The notes under the pieces were generated by a model that was not told where the DNA came from, did no database searches, and saw only the letters and a list, made by a program, of their open reading frames with translations. A stretch of 64,000 nucleotides of DNA from Pseudovibrio sp. Alg231-02 (lineage in GTDB: Bacteria; Pseudomonadota; Alphaproteobacteria; Rhizobiales; Stappiaceae), in the NCBI RefSeq assembly GCF_900143565.1, contig NZ_FREX01000004.1, forward strand, positions 62,001 to 126,000, written 5' to 3'. A program made the position numbers and the translations under genes. Of this stretch, positions 1 through 9,319 are shown in pieces. How positions within the stretch are numbered: position 1 is the stretch's first letter; each line of letters begins with the position of its first letter.

Positions 1-228
1 TAAGTGCATAATACACATTTTGGAATTAATCTTGGAAAAACTCAAAACTAAGGCGGTACTAGTACCTATATCTTTCACTCAGGGCATCTCATCAACGGCA
101 GGTTGCCGCCACAACTCCGCTGCATGTCTTGAACTGAGGGAGTAACTGCATGATCTTGTGCGATCCTGCAGAGGGGGCCAATTTTCTACAAAAAATCGCT
201 GAGCCTGTTTGCGTTGCTATGTAAGCCC

Positions 229-266
229 TAAAACCAAAACGGGGTGAAACCCGCAGATCTCACCCC
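229..266 (-). terminator. Rho-independent terminator of the indolepyruvate oxidoreductase gene
   Basis: On the minus strand a 7-bp perfect stem (GGGGTGA/TCACCCC, arms 260-266 and 241-247) with a 12-nt loop is followed by a T-rich run. It starts about 30 nt after the stop codon of the minus-strand gene ending at 297. The rest of positions 1-228 shows no convincing gene. Confidence 0.7.
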
Positions 267-296
267 AATTCCATCAAACATATCATTATGTTACGC

Positions 297-3200
297 TTAT
301 GCAGGCACCTTCTCCAGCTTTGCGTTGTTTTGTGCGTTGCTAAGCGCTGTTTTGCGTCGCTCGCGAAGCTTCAGCGCTTTTTCCGCATTGCCCGCTCGTA
401 CGTGGCCGTACCCGCGCACTTTCACTGGCCAACTCAGCAGATCATGCGCAGCTTTCTCACCAGCCTCCACCAGATGAGTGCAGACCAGATCCATGTCTGC
501 CTCATATGATGAGCGCAGTTCATTTGCCAGAACGCGCTCCTCATTGTTGCGGAACGGATCAAGGAACGAGCCGCGTAGGCCTTTGAGGCTGGAGAGGACC
601 GAGAATAACTTCATCATCCATGGCCCAAACTCAGTCTTCACTGGCAGGCCGGTCACACGGTCCTTTTTCGCAAAGGGACCGCCGCCGATATGGAAGCGCA
701 CTTCCAGATCGCCCTCGAAAGTTTCCGCAAGGCTCTGCTTGAACTGTGGCTGTGAGAACAAGCGCGCGACTTCAAACTCGTCCTTATGCGCCAGCAGACG
801 GAAATATTGCGTCGCGGCGGTGCGAAGTATCTGTTCGCCCGCTCCGGCCTTTTTCAGCGCAACCAGCTTTTGACGGTAAAACCTGCCAAGGCTGCTGCCT
901 TGATACTCCTTGAGGCGGTTCACCCGGTCCTCAATCAGCTCTTCCAGCGGCAGCGGACGATCCAGCTTCACCACTTGCCCAACCGGCGCCCGTGCTTTGG
1001 CAACCCGCTCCGGGTCCAGCACCATCAGGCGGCCCCAGTTGAAGGCCTCGAAGTTTTTGTCGCGGGCCACACCGTTCAGCTCAATGGCCTGACGGATGGA
1101 ACCGAGTGTCACCGGAATGAGACCGCGCTGCCAGGCGGCACCAAACAGCATCATGTTTGCCATCACCGCATCACCGCACAGGTCTTTCGCCGCTTGCGTG
1201 GTGTCGAAGTAATCCAGCCGGTCACCAACAGCCTCGCTCAGCCGTGCCTGCAGGTTGGGCGTGTTGATGTCCCAATCCGGGTTCTTGGAAAAGTCGATGG
1301 TCGGCACTTCTTCCGTGTTCACCACCACCTGAGCGGAACCCTGGCGCAGGGTTGTCAGCGTCTCGTCACCTGCTGTCACCACCAGATCACAGCCGATCAC
1401 CACATCCGCTTCGCCAACCGCCAATCGTGCGCTTTGCAGCCCATCCACGGATTTGGCGATGCGCATATGCGTCATCACCGCCCCGTACTTTTGCGCAAGG
1501 CCCGTCAGGTCTAACGTGGAAACACGGCTGCCATCCAAATGCGCAGCCATGGAGAGGATCGCGCCAATGGTGACAACGCCTGTGCCGCCAATACCAGTGA
1601 CCAGCAGCCCAGTCGCGCCGTTGATGACGGGCAGTTCCGGCTCTGCCAACAACTCATCGCCCACGCTTTCCACCTGACGCTCCGCAGGCGTGGTGGCCTT
1701 CTTCGGCTCCGCGCCGTGAATGGTCACGAAGCTTGGGCAGAAGCCCTCAACACAGGAGAAATCCTTGTTGCAGCTGGATTGGTTGATCTGGCGTTTGCGG
1801 CCCAGTGGCGTTTCCAGCGGCTCAATGGAAAGGCAGCCCGACTTCTCACCACAATCGCCACATCCCTCGCAGATATCCGGGTGAATGTAGGTGCGGACCT
1901 TCGGGTCCTCCCACTTGCCGCGCTTGCGCAAGCGGCGGCGCTCGGTAGCGCAAGCCTGATCGTAAATCAGCACCGTCACGCCTGGTATCTCACGCAGGTC
2001 TCGCTGCACCGCCTCCAGCTCTCGGCGGTGGTGTACCTCAACGCCAGCCGGAATGGATTGAGCCTGCACCCGCTCCACATCCTCGGTCACCACAACCACC
2101 TTCTTCACGCCCTCATTGAGCGCGGCGGTGATGAGCTGAGGTACGGATTGCTCGCCGTCAACGGGCTGTCCGCCCGTCATGGAAACAAACCCGTTGACCA
2201 GCAGTTTGTAGGTCATGGTCGCATCAGCAGCCACAGCTTGACGCATGGCCAGAAAGCCCGAGTGGAAGTAGGTGCCATCGCCCATATTGGCGAACACGTG
2301 CGGCTCATCGGTAAACGGTGCCTGCCCCACCCAGTGCATACCCTCGCCGCCCATTTGGGAGGGGGCCTTGGTCTTCACCGGGTCATTGAAATACGCAATG
2401 GTGTGGCAGCCAATGCCTGCCAGCGCACGGCTTCCATCCGGTACTTTGGTGGAAGTGTTGTGCGGGCAACCGGAGCAGAACGAGGGACGACGCACCGGCC
2501 CCGGCTTCAGCTTGATCGGCACCGGCACTTTGGCCTTAAGCTCCTCATCCTCCAAAAACTCCGCAATGGCAGAGGCCACCTGATTGGCAGCAAGCACGCC
2601 AGAATTCGGCAACAGACCCTTGCCCTGCACCTTCAGCGAAATGCCCGCATCAAACAGGATGGTTTTCAGCTGGTCCTCAACAACAGGACGCTTTTCTTCC
2701 ACCACGAGGATCTTCTTGAGGCCTTTGGAGAACGCCTCGATGATCTTCGGGTCCAGCGGCCACACCATGCCAATTTTCAAAATGCGGATTCGGCGCTTTT
2801 CTGTTTCCAGAGACGTAAGGCCCAGCTCATTCATGGCCTGACGCAGATCAGAATAAGATTTGCCTGAGGCGATGATGCCGACCTCCGGCTCATGGGCATC
2901 GTGGGTGATCTGGTTGATGTTGTTAGCCTGCGCAAAGGCCAGCGCGCGTGGAATCTTCTCTTCCAGCAACCGCTTTTCCTGCTGCACGGGCAGGTCAATC
3001 TCACGAATCCAGACACCACCCTGCGGGTCCTTCAGGTCTGGCTTCACCACCTCAATGCGGTCCAGATCCACCTCCACGGTGGAGGCGCTTTCCACCACAT
3101 CCGTCACCAGTTTCACGCCCACCCAGCATCCGCTGTAGCGGCTCATCTCCACGGCCAGGATGCCATAGTCCAGAATGTCCTGCGGGTTGGCGGGGTAAAG

Positions 3201-3749
3201 CACCGGCATGCCAGAAGCAATCAACGCATGGTCCGATTGGCCTGCCACGGTGGAGGACTTGGCCGCGTGGTCATCCCCACACAGCGCCACAACACCGCCC
3301 TTGGGGTGGGTGCCTGCAAAGTTGGCATGACGGAAGGCATCGCCAGAGCGGTCCACCCCCGGCGTTTTGCCGTACCAGAAGCCAACCACACCATCCTTGT
3401 TGCGCATCTTCATGTTGCCCACGTGCTGTGAGCCCCAGATCGCCGTTGCCGCCAGATCCTCATTCACGCCCGGCTGGAATACAATGCTGTGCTTATCCAG
3501 ATGCAACTGCGCCCGCCACAGCTCCATATCGTAACGCCCAAGCGGAGAGCCGCGGTAACCGGAGATAAAAGCACCTGTATTCAGCCCCGCCAGCTCATCA
3601 CGCATACGCTGCTGCAACGGAAGGCGCACCAGTGCCTGATTGCCTGTGAGAAAGACAACACCGCTGGTCTGGGTGTACTTGTCATCCAGCGACGGGGCGT
3701 TGTGGCTCTTGGACGGGGTCGGCACACTGCTTTTTTCTTCAGAAACCAT
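297..3749 (-). CDS. Indolepyruvate ferredoxin oxidoreductase, fused alpha/beta-type single chain
   Basis: Predicted cytoplasmic enzyme that oxidatively decarboxylates aryl 2-oxo acids such as indolepyruvate to acyl-CoA, reducing an iron-sulfur partner; it belongs to aromatic amino acid breakdown. The 1150-residue chain matches the long fused form common in proteobacteria. The N-terminal part is pyruvate-ferredoxin-oxidoreductase-like; a thiamine-diphosphate-type GDG motif lies near residue 486; a Cys-rich iron-sulfur region (CEGCGDCGEKSGC and following cysteines) lies near 625-685; a glycine-rich gamma-type domain (GIGGTGVV) starts near 718. It stands alone with its own terminator. The start is an ATG in the right place for a full-length protein. 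The aryl specificity is family inference; a broader 2-oxoacid substrate range is possible. Confidence 0.93.
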   Translation of the reverse strand: MVSEEKSSVPTPSKSHNAPSLDDKYTQTSGVVFLTGNQALVRLPLQQRMRDELAGLNTGAFISGYRGSPLGRYDMELWRAQLHLDKHSIVFQPGVNEDLAATAIWGSQHVGNMKMRNKDGVVGFWYGKTPGVDRSGDAFRHANFAGTHPKGGVVALCGDDHAAKSSTVAGQSDHALIASGMPVLYPANPQDILDYGILAVEMSRYSGCWVGVKLVTDVVESASTVEVDLDRIEVVKPDLKDPQGGVWIREIDLPVQQEKRLLEEKIPRALAFAQANNINQITHDAHEPEVGIIASGKSYSDLRQAMNELGLTSLETEKRRIRILKIGMVWPLDPKIIEAFSKGLKKILVVEEKRPVVEDQLKTILFDAGISLKVQGKGLLPNSGVLAANQVASAIAEFLEDEELKAKVPVPIKLKPGPVRRPSFCSGCPHNTSTKVPDGSRALAGIGCHTIAYFNDPVKTKAPSQMGGEGMHWVGQAPFTDEPHVFANMGDGTYFHSGFLAMRQAVAADATMTYKLLVNGFVSMTGGQPVDGEQSVPQLITAALNEGVKKVVVVTEDVERVQAQSIPAGVEVHHRRELEAVQRDLREIPGVTVLIYDQACATERRRLRKRGKWEDPKVRTYIHPDICEGCGDCGEKSGCLSIEPLETPLGRKRQINQSSCNKDFSCVEGFCPSFVTIHGAEPKKATTPAERQVESVGDELLAEPELPVINGATGLLVTGIGGTGVVTIGAILSMAAHLDGSRVSTLDLTGLAQKYGAVMTHMRIAKSVDGLQSARLAVGEADVVIGCDLVVTAGDETLTTLRQGSAQVVVNTEEVPTIDFSKNPDWDINTPNLQARLSEAVGDRLDYFDTTQAAKDLCGDAVMANMMLFGAAWQRGLIPVTLGSIRQAIELNGVARDKNFEAFNWGRLMVLDPERVAKARAPVGQVVKLDRPLPLEELIEDRVNRLKEYQGSSLGRFYRQKLVALKKAGAGEQILRTAATQYFRLLAHKDEFEVARLFSQPQFKQSLAETFEGDLEVRFHIGGGPFAKKDRVTGLPVKTEFGPWMMKLFSVLSSLKGLRGSFLDPFRNNEERVLANELRSSYEADMDLVCTHLVEAGEKAAHDLLSWPVKVRGYGHVRAGNAEKALKLRERRKTALSNAQNNAKLEKVPA

Positions 3750-4087
3750 CAGGTAACTCTCACAAATGTCTGGCGTTGCCGGGGTGCGGCAGGAAATTAT
3801 CTGCGATGAAAAGACCCAAGATTTTTTGGAGATTTGATTATGAGGTGCGGCCTACTCGCAATATTACGTAGACCCATACTGCATGAAATATCAGCGGATG
3901 TACAATAATCCCTTTGAATACAACAGATACCCAAACTGAACGCCCTGAAGCCTCTGATTTCCTTGAGACTTCAGCAATCCGCTACGGCAGTTTCGACGAG
4001 GTTCAGCACACCGGCCAACACACAAAAATGGAGCCCGAAAGGCCCCATTTCTGATCGAAAATTCAAGCATTTACAGCATAGTCCGCC
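3750..4087. other. Intergenic stretch, no gene seen
   Basis: This 338-nt gap lies between two minus-strand genes. It holds the terminator of the upstream cupin gene (about 4024-4050) and must contain the promoter of the oxidoreductase gene near 3750-3900, but I see no clear -35/-10 pair. No open frame here looks coding. Confidence 0.6.
4024..4050 (-). terminator. Terminator of the cupin gene
   Basis: On the minus strand a stem AAATGGGGCC / GGGCTCCATTT with a short TTTC-type loop is followed by TTTTTG. It lies about 40 nt beyond the cupin stop codon at 4088. Confidence 0.65.
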
Positions 4088-4513
4088 TTACTGCGGCAGC
4101 AGGACGTCGCCTTTGCCGTTTTGGACGACCAGCAGGATGCAGTCTTTTGGGCCGACGCAGGCGTCATCGTGGAACTCCTGCCCCGGCTGCATCACGTGTG
4201 AGCCCACCGGCAGCACTTCTTTTTTGCCAGCGCGGGTGTGTTCCCACTGTCCCTGCACGGTGATGGCGTTGTAGTCGTTGGAGTGGCCATGTTCCCCTAC
4301 GTGGAAGCCGCCTGGCATCTTCAGGTACATGCCGTAAGGGCCGGTATCACGGTCGCCCCACAACACAGAAATGTGGATCGGCGTGTTGCCAAACTGGGTC
4401 CACTCAATGTCTTTCAGCTGGGTCATGTGGTCATCATCTCCACCAGCAAACGCGGCGGTGGACATGGCAATCAAGGCTGCGGTGCTAATGGCTTTCAGGG
4501 CTGTCTTAAACAT
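4088..4513 (-). CDS. Exported cupin-domain protein
   Basis: A 141-residue protein with a clear Sec signal peptide (residues 1-23, ending AFA) and a single cupin fold. The conserved pieces are visible: a GGFHVGEHGHSND segment with His/Glu metal ligands and a later GSHVMQPGQEFHDDA segment with a further His. It probably binds a metal in the periplasm; the substrate cannot be told. It is divergent from the LysR gene at 4636, so that regulator may control it. A cysteine near the C-terminus (DDACVGPKDCILL) forms a pair that could be a disulfide. Cupins range from isomerases to dioxygenases, so no reaction is assigned. Confidence 0.85.
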   Translation of the reverse strand: MFKTALKAISTAALIAMSTAAFAGGDDDHMTQLKDIEWTQFGNTPIHISVLWGDRDTGPYGMYLKMPGGFHVGEHGHSNDYNAITVQGQWEHTRAGKKEVLPVGSHVMQPGQEFHDDACVGPKDCILLVVQNGKGDVLLPQ

Positions 4514-4635
4514 GGCTAATCCTTGTAACTCTCTGTTTTCATGAGCGCAAAGAGATGTGCTCTCGGTGTGAGGCTGAGACTAGCGATTGCCCTGATCCTG
4601 TGAAATATGCATAGTTGCAGCGAACAAGGGCGGAC

Positions 4636-5499
4636 ATGCATATGAAACTGAGCGCAGACGATCTTCTGGTGATTATGCACCTGACCCGCGAGCGAACGCT
4701 GGAGAACGCCGCCCTCGCGCTTGGCAAGGACAGCTCCTCTGTTTTTCGCGGGATCAAGCGCATAGAAGCCAAGGTGGGCGAGCCGCTGTTCACCCGCTCC
4801 CGCGCCGGTTTCAAACCCCTGCCTATGGGTTTGGCACTATGTGAGCAGGCCGAGCAGATCCATGCAGGACTTTCCGCCGCTGATGCCCTGCTGGGTGGTG
4901 AAGATGTCGGGCTAACTGGTCCACTGCGGGTAACAACCACCGACCTGCTGCTGCAAAGCGTGATCCACCCCCGTCTTGCGGCGTTTCGCGAGGCCCACCC
5001 GAACCTGCAGCTGGAATTCAACGTCACCAACAGCTTCGAGAACCTGAGCGAGCGGCGCTATGATGTGGCCCTGCGCCCCACCAGTCAGCCGCCGGATGAT
5101 ATGATCGGTCTCAGGCTGGGCACCATCGATTATAAGCTTGTTGGTGCACCGGAATATCTGGATGGGTTGGGTGAGCTTGATTTTCAGGAGTTCACATGGC
5201 TGATCCCCGGTGACAGCCTGCAAGCACACCCGGCGAATGACTGGTTTCGCGACAAAGTCCCCTCACCAGCCAGCCTCATCCGCTATGACAGCATGAGTCT
5301 GCTGGCGGATGGTATCCGCAGTGGTCTGGGCGTTGGCATCTTGCCCGACATACCCACGCTTCTTGATGGCCTGCGCGATGTCGGAGAGCAACCCGCCATC
5401 TACCAGACCGACTTGTGGCTGCTCTACCACCCCTCAAATCGCGGCAATCTCAAGATCACCGCGTTTGATGGATTTGTGAGAGGGGCATTGGGGGCTTAG
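4636..5499 (+). CDS. LysR-family transcriptional regulator
   Basis: About 287 residues: an N-terminal winged helix-turn-helix (about 5-65, containing TLENAALALGKDSSSVFRG) and a C-terminal periplasmic-binding-like effector domain. The helix segment departs from the commonest LysR spelling but the overall layout and length fit. Two ATGs, 4636 and 4642, follow an AAGGG ribosome site; a TTG at 4615 is in frame but lies too far upstream of that site. It is divergent from the exported cupin gene, with about 120 nt between them, the usual arrangement for a LysR regulator and its target. The effector is unknown. Confidence 0.88.
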   Translation: MHMKLSADDLLVIMHLTRERTLENAALALGKDSSSVFRGIKRIEAKVGEPLFTRSRAGFKPLPMGLALCEQAEQIHAGLSAADALLGGEDVGLTGPLRVTTTDLLLQSVIHPRLAAFREAHPNLQLEFNVTNSFENLSERRYDVALRPTSQPPDDMIGLRLGTIDYKLVGAPEYLDGLGELDFQEFTWLIPGDSLQAHPANDWFRDKVPSPASLIRYDSMSLLADGIRSGLGVGILPDIPTLLDGLRDVGEQPAIYQTDLWLLYHPSNRGNLKITAFDGFVRGALGA

Positions 5500-5500
5500 G

Positions 5501-6868
5501 TCAAAGGACGTCTGCCATCAGATTTCTCCGCACACCCCATTTGCGAGTCTCCAAAGCTTTGCGGCTGTTTTCAGAAAGATCGCCCGCCAGCACAAACCGC
5601 ACGTTTCTGGTCTTAACATCCTTGGCCGCAAGGCTTCTGGTCACGTTCCAGACGGTCTTTGCGTTGTAGGAGGTCCAGCTCAGATAGTCGTAGGGCAGAA
5701 CGATGTTCGCCGTGCTGTCAGCCTGGTAAGCCACCACCACATCGTGATGCACTTCCACCTTCTCAATCTTGCTGTCATCATGTAAACGCCCCAGCATCTC
5801 CACCAGCATCAGCGCGGAGAACGCTTGCGGGCGGGACTGCGCACCGGAGGCATGCTTCATGAGAACTTCAATGCCCTCAAGGTCTTTCGCCTCAATCACA
5901 AGGCCCGTGAAAATGGTCTTTTCTGTTGGCGTAAAGTGTGCGTTCAGCAGAACGCCCTCAGTGCTTTCCTTGGAGATGCCAGCTTCCGCCAGACGCTCGC
6001 GGTTGATATCGGCCATCTCGTCGGGTGTCTTCAGCAGCGTTTTTCTGGTCAGACTGTCCGCCGTCTTAAGGCTGCTGATAATGATGCTGCCCACGCCGGG
6101 CACAAAGCTCAGGCCCTGATCCACGCCAAACTGTCCCGCGGCATGATAGTTCGCCAGCTCCGTCAACTCATCACGCAACGGGGTGAAGTGAGTGTACGGA
6201 TCCACCTTCATCTCAAAGGCCAGCTTGCGGATCGCCTCCGGACGACCAAAGAAGCCGCTGATGAACCCGTCTTCTTCACGCTCCGCTGTTTCCGGTGGCA
6301 TGTTCCCGCGCGTTTTCACAAAGGTCGCCGCTTTGCCCACGCCCTTGCGCACGGATTTCACCATGCCCTTGGCATTGCCATAAACGTTCTTGGCTGCGGT
6401 GACTGGGGCGGTCACCGTTGTGTAGACCGACTTGATTGGCGTAATGACGGCTGTTCCCGCGCTTCTGGCAAAGGCGACTGCCTTGTTTTTTTCGCGCAGT
6501 GCTGCCAGTGCGTTCAGCTCATGGACATGGTCTTCCATAAACTGCTTGCCCTGCACAGTGTAGGCACCATCTTCCGTTTTGATTGCAAAGGTCAGATACC
6601 GCCCATTGCTCGGCGCCGCCTCGCTGATTGTGTAGTTTTCGCTCCGTAGCGGCACAGACAAAACATCTGCCGCAGCAAAGTACTTCGGCGGCTCTTCGAG
6701 CTTTTTCAACGCAGCCGGACGCTTCGCTGATTGCTCCGGCATCACATCGCTGGCAGCAACTTCATTGTGCGAAGGACTATCAAACAACCCATGCTTATCC
6801 TGATGACTGGCACAGGCCGAAACAGACAAAAAAATAACAAGCGTAAATGGCTTTTTGGCAGATAACAT
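5501..6868 (-). CDS. Large predicted lipoprotein, function unknown
   Basis: A 455-residue protein with a lipoprotein signal peptide: a basic start, a hydrophobic stretch, and a lipobox VSAC with the lipidated cysteine near residue 19, followed by a charged linker. I do not recognise the mature domain. A middle stretch (about 130-190) is rich in Ala, Val, Thr and Lys and could be a flexible or amphipathic segment, and a Gly-rich hydrophobic segment (FVPGVGSIIISSL) lies near 250. The C-terminal third looks like a compact alpha/beta domain. It converges with the LysR gene at a distance of one base. Probably anchored in the inner or outer membrane facing the periplasm. Confidence 0.8.
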   Translation of the reverse strand: MLSAKKPFTLVIFLSVSACASHQDKHGLFDSPSHNEVAASDVMPEQSAKRPAALKKLEEPPKYFAAADVLSVPLRSENYTISEAAPSNGRYLTFAIKTEDGAYTVQGKQFMEDHVHELNALAALREKNKAVAFARSAGTAVITPIKSVYTTVTAPVTAAKNVYGNAKGMVKSVRKGVGKAATFVKTRGNMPPETAEREEDGFISGFFGRPEAIRKLAFEMKVDPYTHFTPLRDELTELANYHAAGQFGVDQGLSFVPGVGSIIISSLKTADSLTRKTLLKTPDEMADINRERLAEAGISKESTEGVLLNAHFTPTEKTIFTGLVIEAKDLEGIEVLMKHASGAQSRPQAFSALMLVEMLGRLHDDSKIEKVEVHHDVVVAYQADSTANIVLPYDYLSWTSYNAKTVWNVTRSLAAKDVKTRNVRFVLAGDLSENSRKALETRKWGVRRNLMADVL

Positions 6869-7130
6869 AAGATCTCGTTGGCCCGGAGAGGAAGGTATAT
6901 TAGCGGTAAAATCTCATAAGCTAGGTAACGGCACAGTTATGCGGTAACGTGTTGTGATATTTATGTTTTTTATAATTCACAGTATAGCTCTTGAAAAGAG
7001 ACTCGGCAGCACTTCAAAAACCATACCCTCAGTTTCCAAAGCTTTCATGACAACGCCCCGCAAACTAAACTTTATCTGTTAAAGCTCAGAATTTCGAAAC
7101 AACGACACCCGGCATTTGTAAAGACACTTT

Positions 7131-7934
7131 ATGGAAATCGAACTGAACAGGTCAGAGCAGAAACTTCAGGGTGCTTCCAGTTCGTACGAAGCATTGTCAG
7201 GTCATGACAGAGCAATTTTGTATTCCATGATAATGGAACCAACAGTGAGCCAAATTGTCCCCAGAGGCTTCCCAAAAGACCGTTTTCTGGATGAAATCTC
7301 ACAGCGAGGTTGGGCGAGACCTGTTGAAGTTGAACCCGAAATGACCGCCAATGGCGCCTTTAGGTGCTGGCAAATCACAGACAAGGGCTCAAAGCGTCTG
7401 CCAACTTATTTGCTTGCGATTTCGACGGCTAAAACAACAAAGGAAATGGCTGCAAACAGCACAGCAGTTCTGATCAAATTCCTGCTGAAATTCTCTATTT
7501 GTTACTTAGCTTTACTAGTGCTTTTCGCTGCGCTTGGCTTCACAGCAACCAAACTCCAGATAAATCTTACAGGAACTGGCGGTTACCTCTCCCTCGCAGT
7601 AGCTACGGTATCACTTTTCGGGGCTCTCTATTTTTCTTCACGGCTTTGGGTCTTCAAGAAATCAGAGGACAAGCGCCTCCAAAACATTGCCTACGGTCAG
7701 TTCATCAGAGAAAAAACCAAGATTGTTTCGATCCTGTTGGCAGTCTCGTTTCTCGTTATTCATGGCAGTGTTGACCTTCTCACAGTGGCAATCGGTCTGA
7801 AAGCCGAGCTCGGCGCCCCACTCCGCCTGCTCATTCAATCAGCGCTTCTTAGTGTGCTCGCGATGATCTTCTTGCCCGGTATTCTTGATAAACGCCTGAA
7901 ACAGCAAGTAAAGAAACGCGCAGCAGCACTCTAG
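7131..7934 (+). CDS. Membrane protein with winged-helix-like N-terminus, unknown function
   Basis: A 267-residue protein. Residues about 20-100 look like a winged helix: a helical part (GHDRAILYSMI), a GW turn and a final wing of the form CWQITDKGSKRL, typical of MarR/PadR-like folds. Residues about 115-260 hold four hydrophobic segments (near 115-137, 148-168, 192-214 and 228-250) with a basic C-terminal tail (KRLKQQVKKR). The start ATG is preceded by no strong ribosome site. It sits alone between the lipoprotein (divergent) and TetR (convergent). A membrane-bound sensor or regulator is possible but unproven; the N-terminal region could also be a protein-binding domain. Confidence 0.7.
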   Translation: MEIELNRSEQKLQGASSSYEALSGHDRAILYSMIMEPTVSQIVPRGFPKDRFLDEISQRGWARPVEVEPEMTANGAFRCWQITDKGSKRLPTYLLAISTAKTTKEMAANSTAVLIKFLLKFSICYLALLVLFAALGFTATKLQINLTGTGGYLSLAVATVSLFGALYFSSRLWVFKKSEDKRLQNIAYGQFIREKTKIVSILLAVSFLVIHGSVDLLTVAIGLKAELGAPLRLLIQSALLSVLAMIFLPGILDKRLKQQVKKRAAAL

Positions 7935-7953
7935 CCGCTGCGCTCAGTCTTCT

Positions 7954-8544
7954 TCACACCGCCAATATCATCTTTGCGCGGAAGGCGAGGCCGGCTTCTG
8001 TGGTGTCCTGGTCGAGTTCGGCGCGGGCGCGGAGGACCTGGCCCTGGCGCAGGTCGAACATAAGGCGGGCACGTTCTAATGAGGGAAAGTCAGCGGGCAG
8101 GTTGCCCAGCTCTTTTTCCTTGTCAAAGCGGGAGGCGAGACGCTCATCTGCTCCGGTGATCGCCCCTTGAAGTCGCTCGGTGGTGCCTTCCACCTGCCCC
8201 ACTGTTGTTGAAACGCAGTTACCCAGAAAACAGCCCTTGCTGCCGCTTTCGTGGTTGCTGGCGTAATCAATGGTTGAGCGCATGAAGGCGACCACTGCCT
8301 TTTTAATATCCGGCTCGGTTTCAAACGCGACCAGCGGTGCGCATCCGTCATCGTTAGAGTAACGGTCGATCGCTTCCAGATAGAGCTGATGCTTGTCTCC
8401 AAACACCGAATACAGGCTTGGACTGTTGATGCCCATGGCTGTCGTCAGGTCCTTCATGGAGGCTCCGTCGTAGCCTTTTCTCCAGAACACATTGATGGCA
8501 GCTTGCAGGGCTTCGTCTCGGTTAAAGTTTCTTGGGCGTCCCAT
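7954..8544 (-). CDS. TetR/AcrR-family transcriptional regulator
   Basis: A 196-residue protein with a standard TetR N-terminal helix-turn-helix (residues about 8-52: ...ALQAAINVFWRKGYDGASMKDLTTAMG...SLYSVFGDK) and a variable ligand domain. It begins 87 nt from, and divergent to, the peroxiredoxin-like gene. Two copies of a 13-bp repeat in that gap lie beside the promoter elements of the divergent gene, so it probably represses that gene and itself. A run of catabolic and redox genes lies downstream. The ligand is unknown; a pair of cysteines (GCFLGNC) in the ligand domain could respond to electrophiles or oxidants. Confidence 0.92.
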   Translation of the reverse strand: MGRPRNFNRDEALQAAINVFWRKGYDGASMKDLTTAMGINSPSLYSVFGDKHQLYLEAIDRYSNDDGCAPLVAFETEPDIKKAVVAFMRSTIDYASNHESGSKGCFLGNCVSTTVGQVEGTTERLQGAITGADERLASRFDKEKELGNLPADFPSLERARLMFDLRQGQVLRARAELDQDTTEAGLAFRAKMILAV

Positions 8545-8557
8545 TTATTTTGTACCA

Positions 8558-8617
8558 TTCATTACAAAACGATTGACTCTTGTTTGAATTCGAGTTTAAT
8601 AACGTTCATTACAAAAC
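8558..8617. promoter_or_regulatory. Divergent control region with two operator-like direct repeats
   Basis: The 13-mer TTCATTACAAAAC occurs at 8558-8570 and 8605-8617. Between them sits a plus-strand promoter, TTGACT (8573-8578), 16-nt spacer, TTTAAT (8595-8600). One repeat abuts the -35 and the other lies just after the -10, as expected for repressor sites of the adjacent TetR protein. Confidence 0.65.
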
Positions 8618-8631
8618 TCAAGGAGGCTTTT

Positions 8632-9165
8632 GTGAACCATACAGCATTAGCAGCGGGACAGCCGTTTCCGCAGCTTACAGTGAAGGCTGTTGGTGGCGGC
8701 GAACTCTCGCTTGGCACACCTGATGCTGGCTTCGACTGGCAGCTGATTGTGGTGTATCGCGGGGCTCATTGCCCACTTTGCACCCGTTACCTGAAGCAGC
8801 TCAACGAAAAGCTGAGTGACTTGCATCGCCTTGGCATTGAGGCGCTGGCGGTTTCGGCAGACAGCCTTGAAATAGCACAACACCAACTGGCAGATGTGCA
8901 GCCGGAGTTTCCGGTCGGGTATGGTCTGAGCCTTGAGCAGATGCAGGAACTGGGCGTTTACATCTCCAAGCCTCGCTCACCTTTGGAAGCTGAAGCCCCC
9001 TTTGCGGAGCCTGCCCTTTTTGTGGTGAACGACAAGCAGGCGTTGCAGTTGGTAGACATCTCCAACGCCCCGTTTACACGGCCAGATCTTGGATCGTTGC
9101 TTGGTGGATTGGGGTTTATCCGCAACCCGGATAACAACTATCCAGTGCGTGGCACGTTTAAGTAA
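8632..9165 (+). CDS. Peroxiredoxin-like (AhpC/TSA thioredoxin-fold) protein
   Basis: A 177-residue protein with a redoxin fold. The active-site region reads YRGAHCPLCTRYL, a CxxC at the position of the peroxidatic cysteine, so it could be a peroxiredoxin or a thiol reductase. The start is GTG at 8632, chosen for the strong AGGAGG site seven bases upstream; the open frame extends further but without a ribosome site. It is first in a plus-strand run and is divergent from the TetR gene. Likely cytoplasmic: no signal peptide. Peroxide or another oxidant as substrate is family inference. Confidence 0.85.
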   Translation: MNHTALAAGQPFPQLTVKAVGGGELSLGTPDAGFDWQLIVVYRGAHCPLCTRYLKQLNEKLSDLHRLGIEALAVSADSLEIAQHQLADVQPEFPVGYGLSLEQMQELGVYISKPRSPLEAEAPFAEPALFVVNDKQALQLVDISNAPFTRPDLGSLLGGLGFIRNPDNNYPVRGTFK

Positions 9166-9319
9166 ATCCGAGGTTTTTTGAGCAGTTTTCTGTAACTGCG
9201 CACCTCGTAAAACCCAAATAACACATCGCCCCATAGGACGACCAAACTCAGCCACGACATGAGCTGAGACCGCTCGACAACACCCTAATACTCGCGAAAA
9301 GACGAAGAAAGACAATAGA

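Noticed and set aside
1539-2867. Long 442-codon plus-strand open frame
   Set aside because: It lies wholly inside and antisense to the indolepyruvate oxidoreductase gene, whose product has clear family motifs; the frame gives a His/Arg/Leu-rich sequence without any recognisable domain.
8389-8631. N-terminal extension of the peroxiredoxin-like protein
   Set aside because: The open frame continues upstream, but it overlaps the TetR gene and the promoter; GTG 8632 with AGGAGG is the better start.
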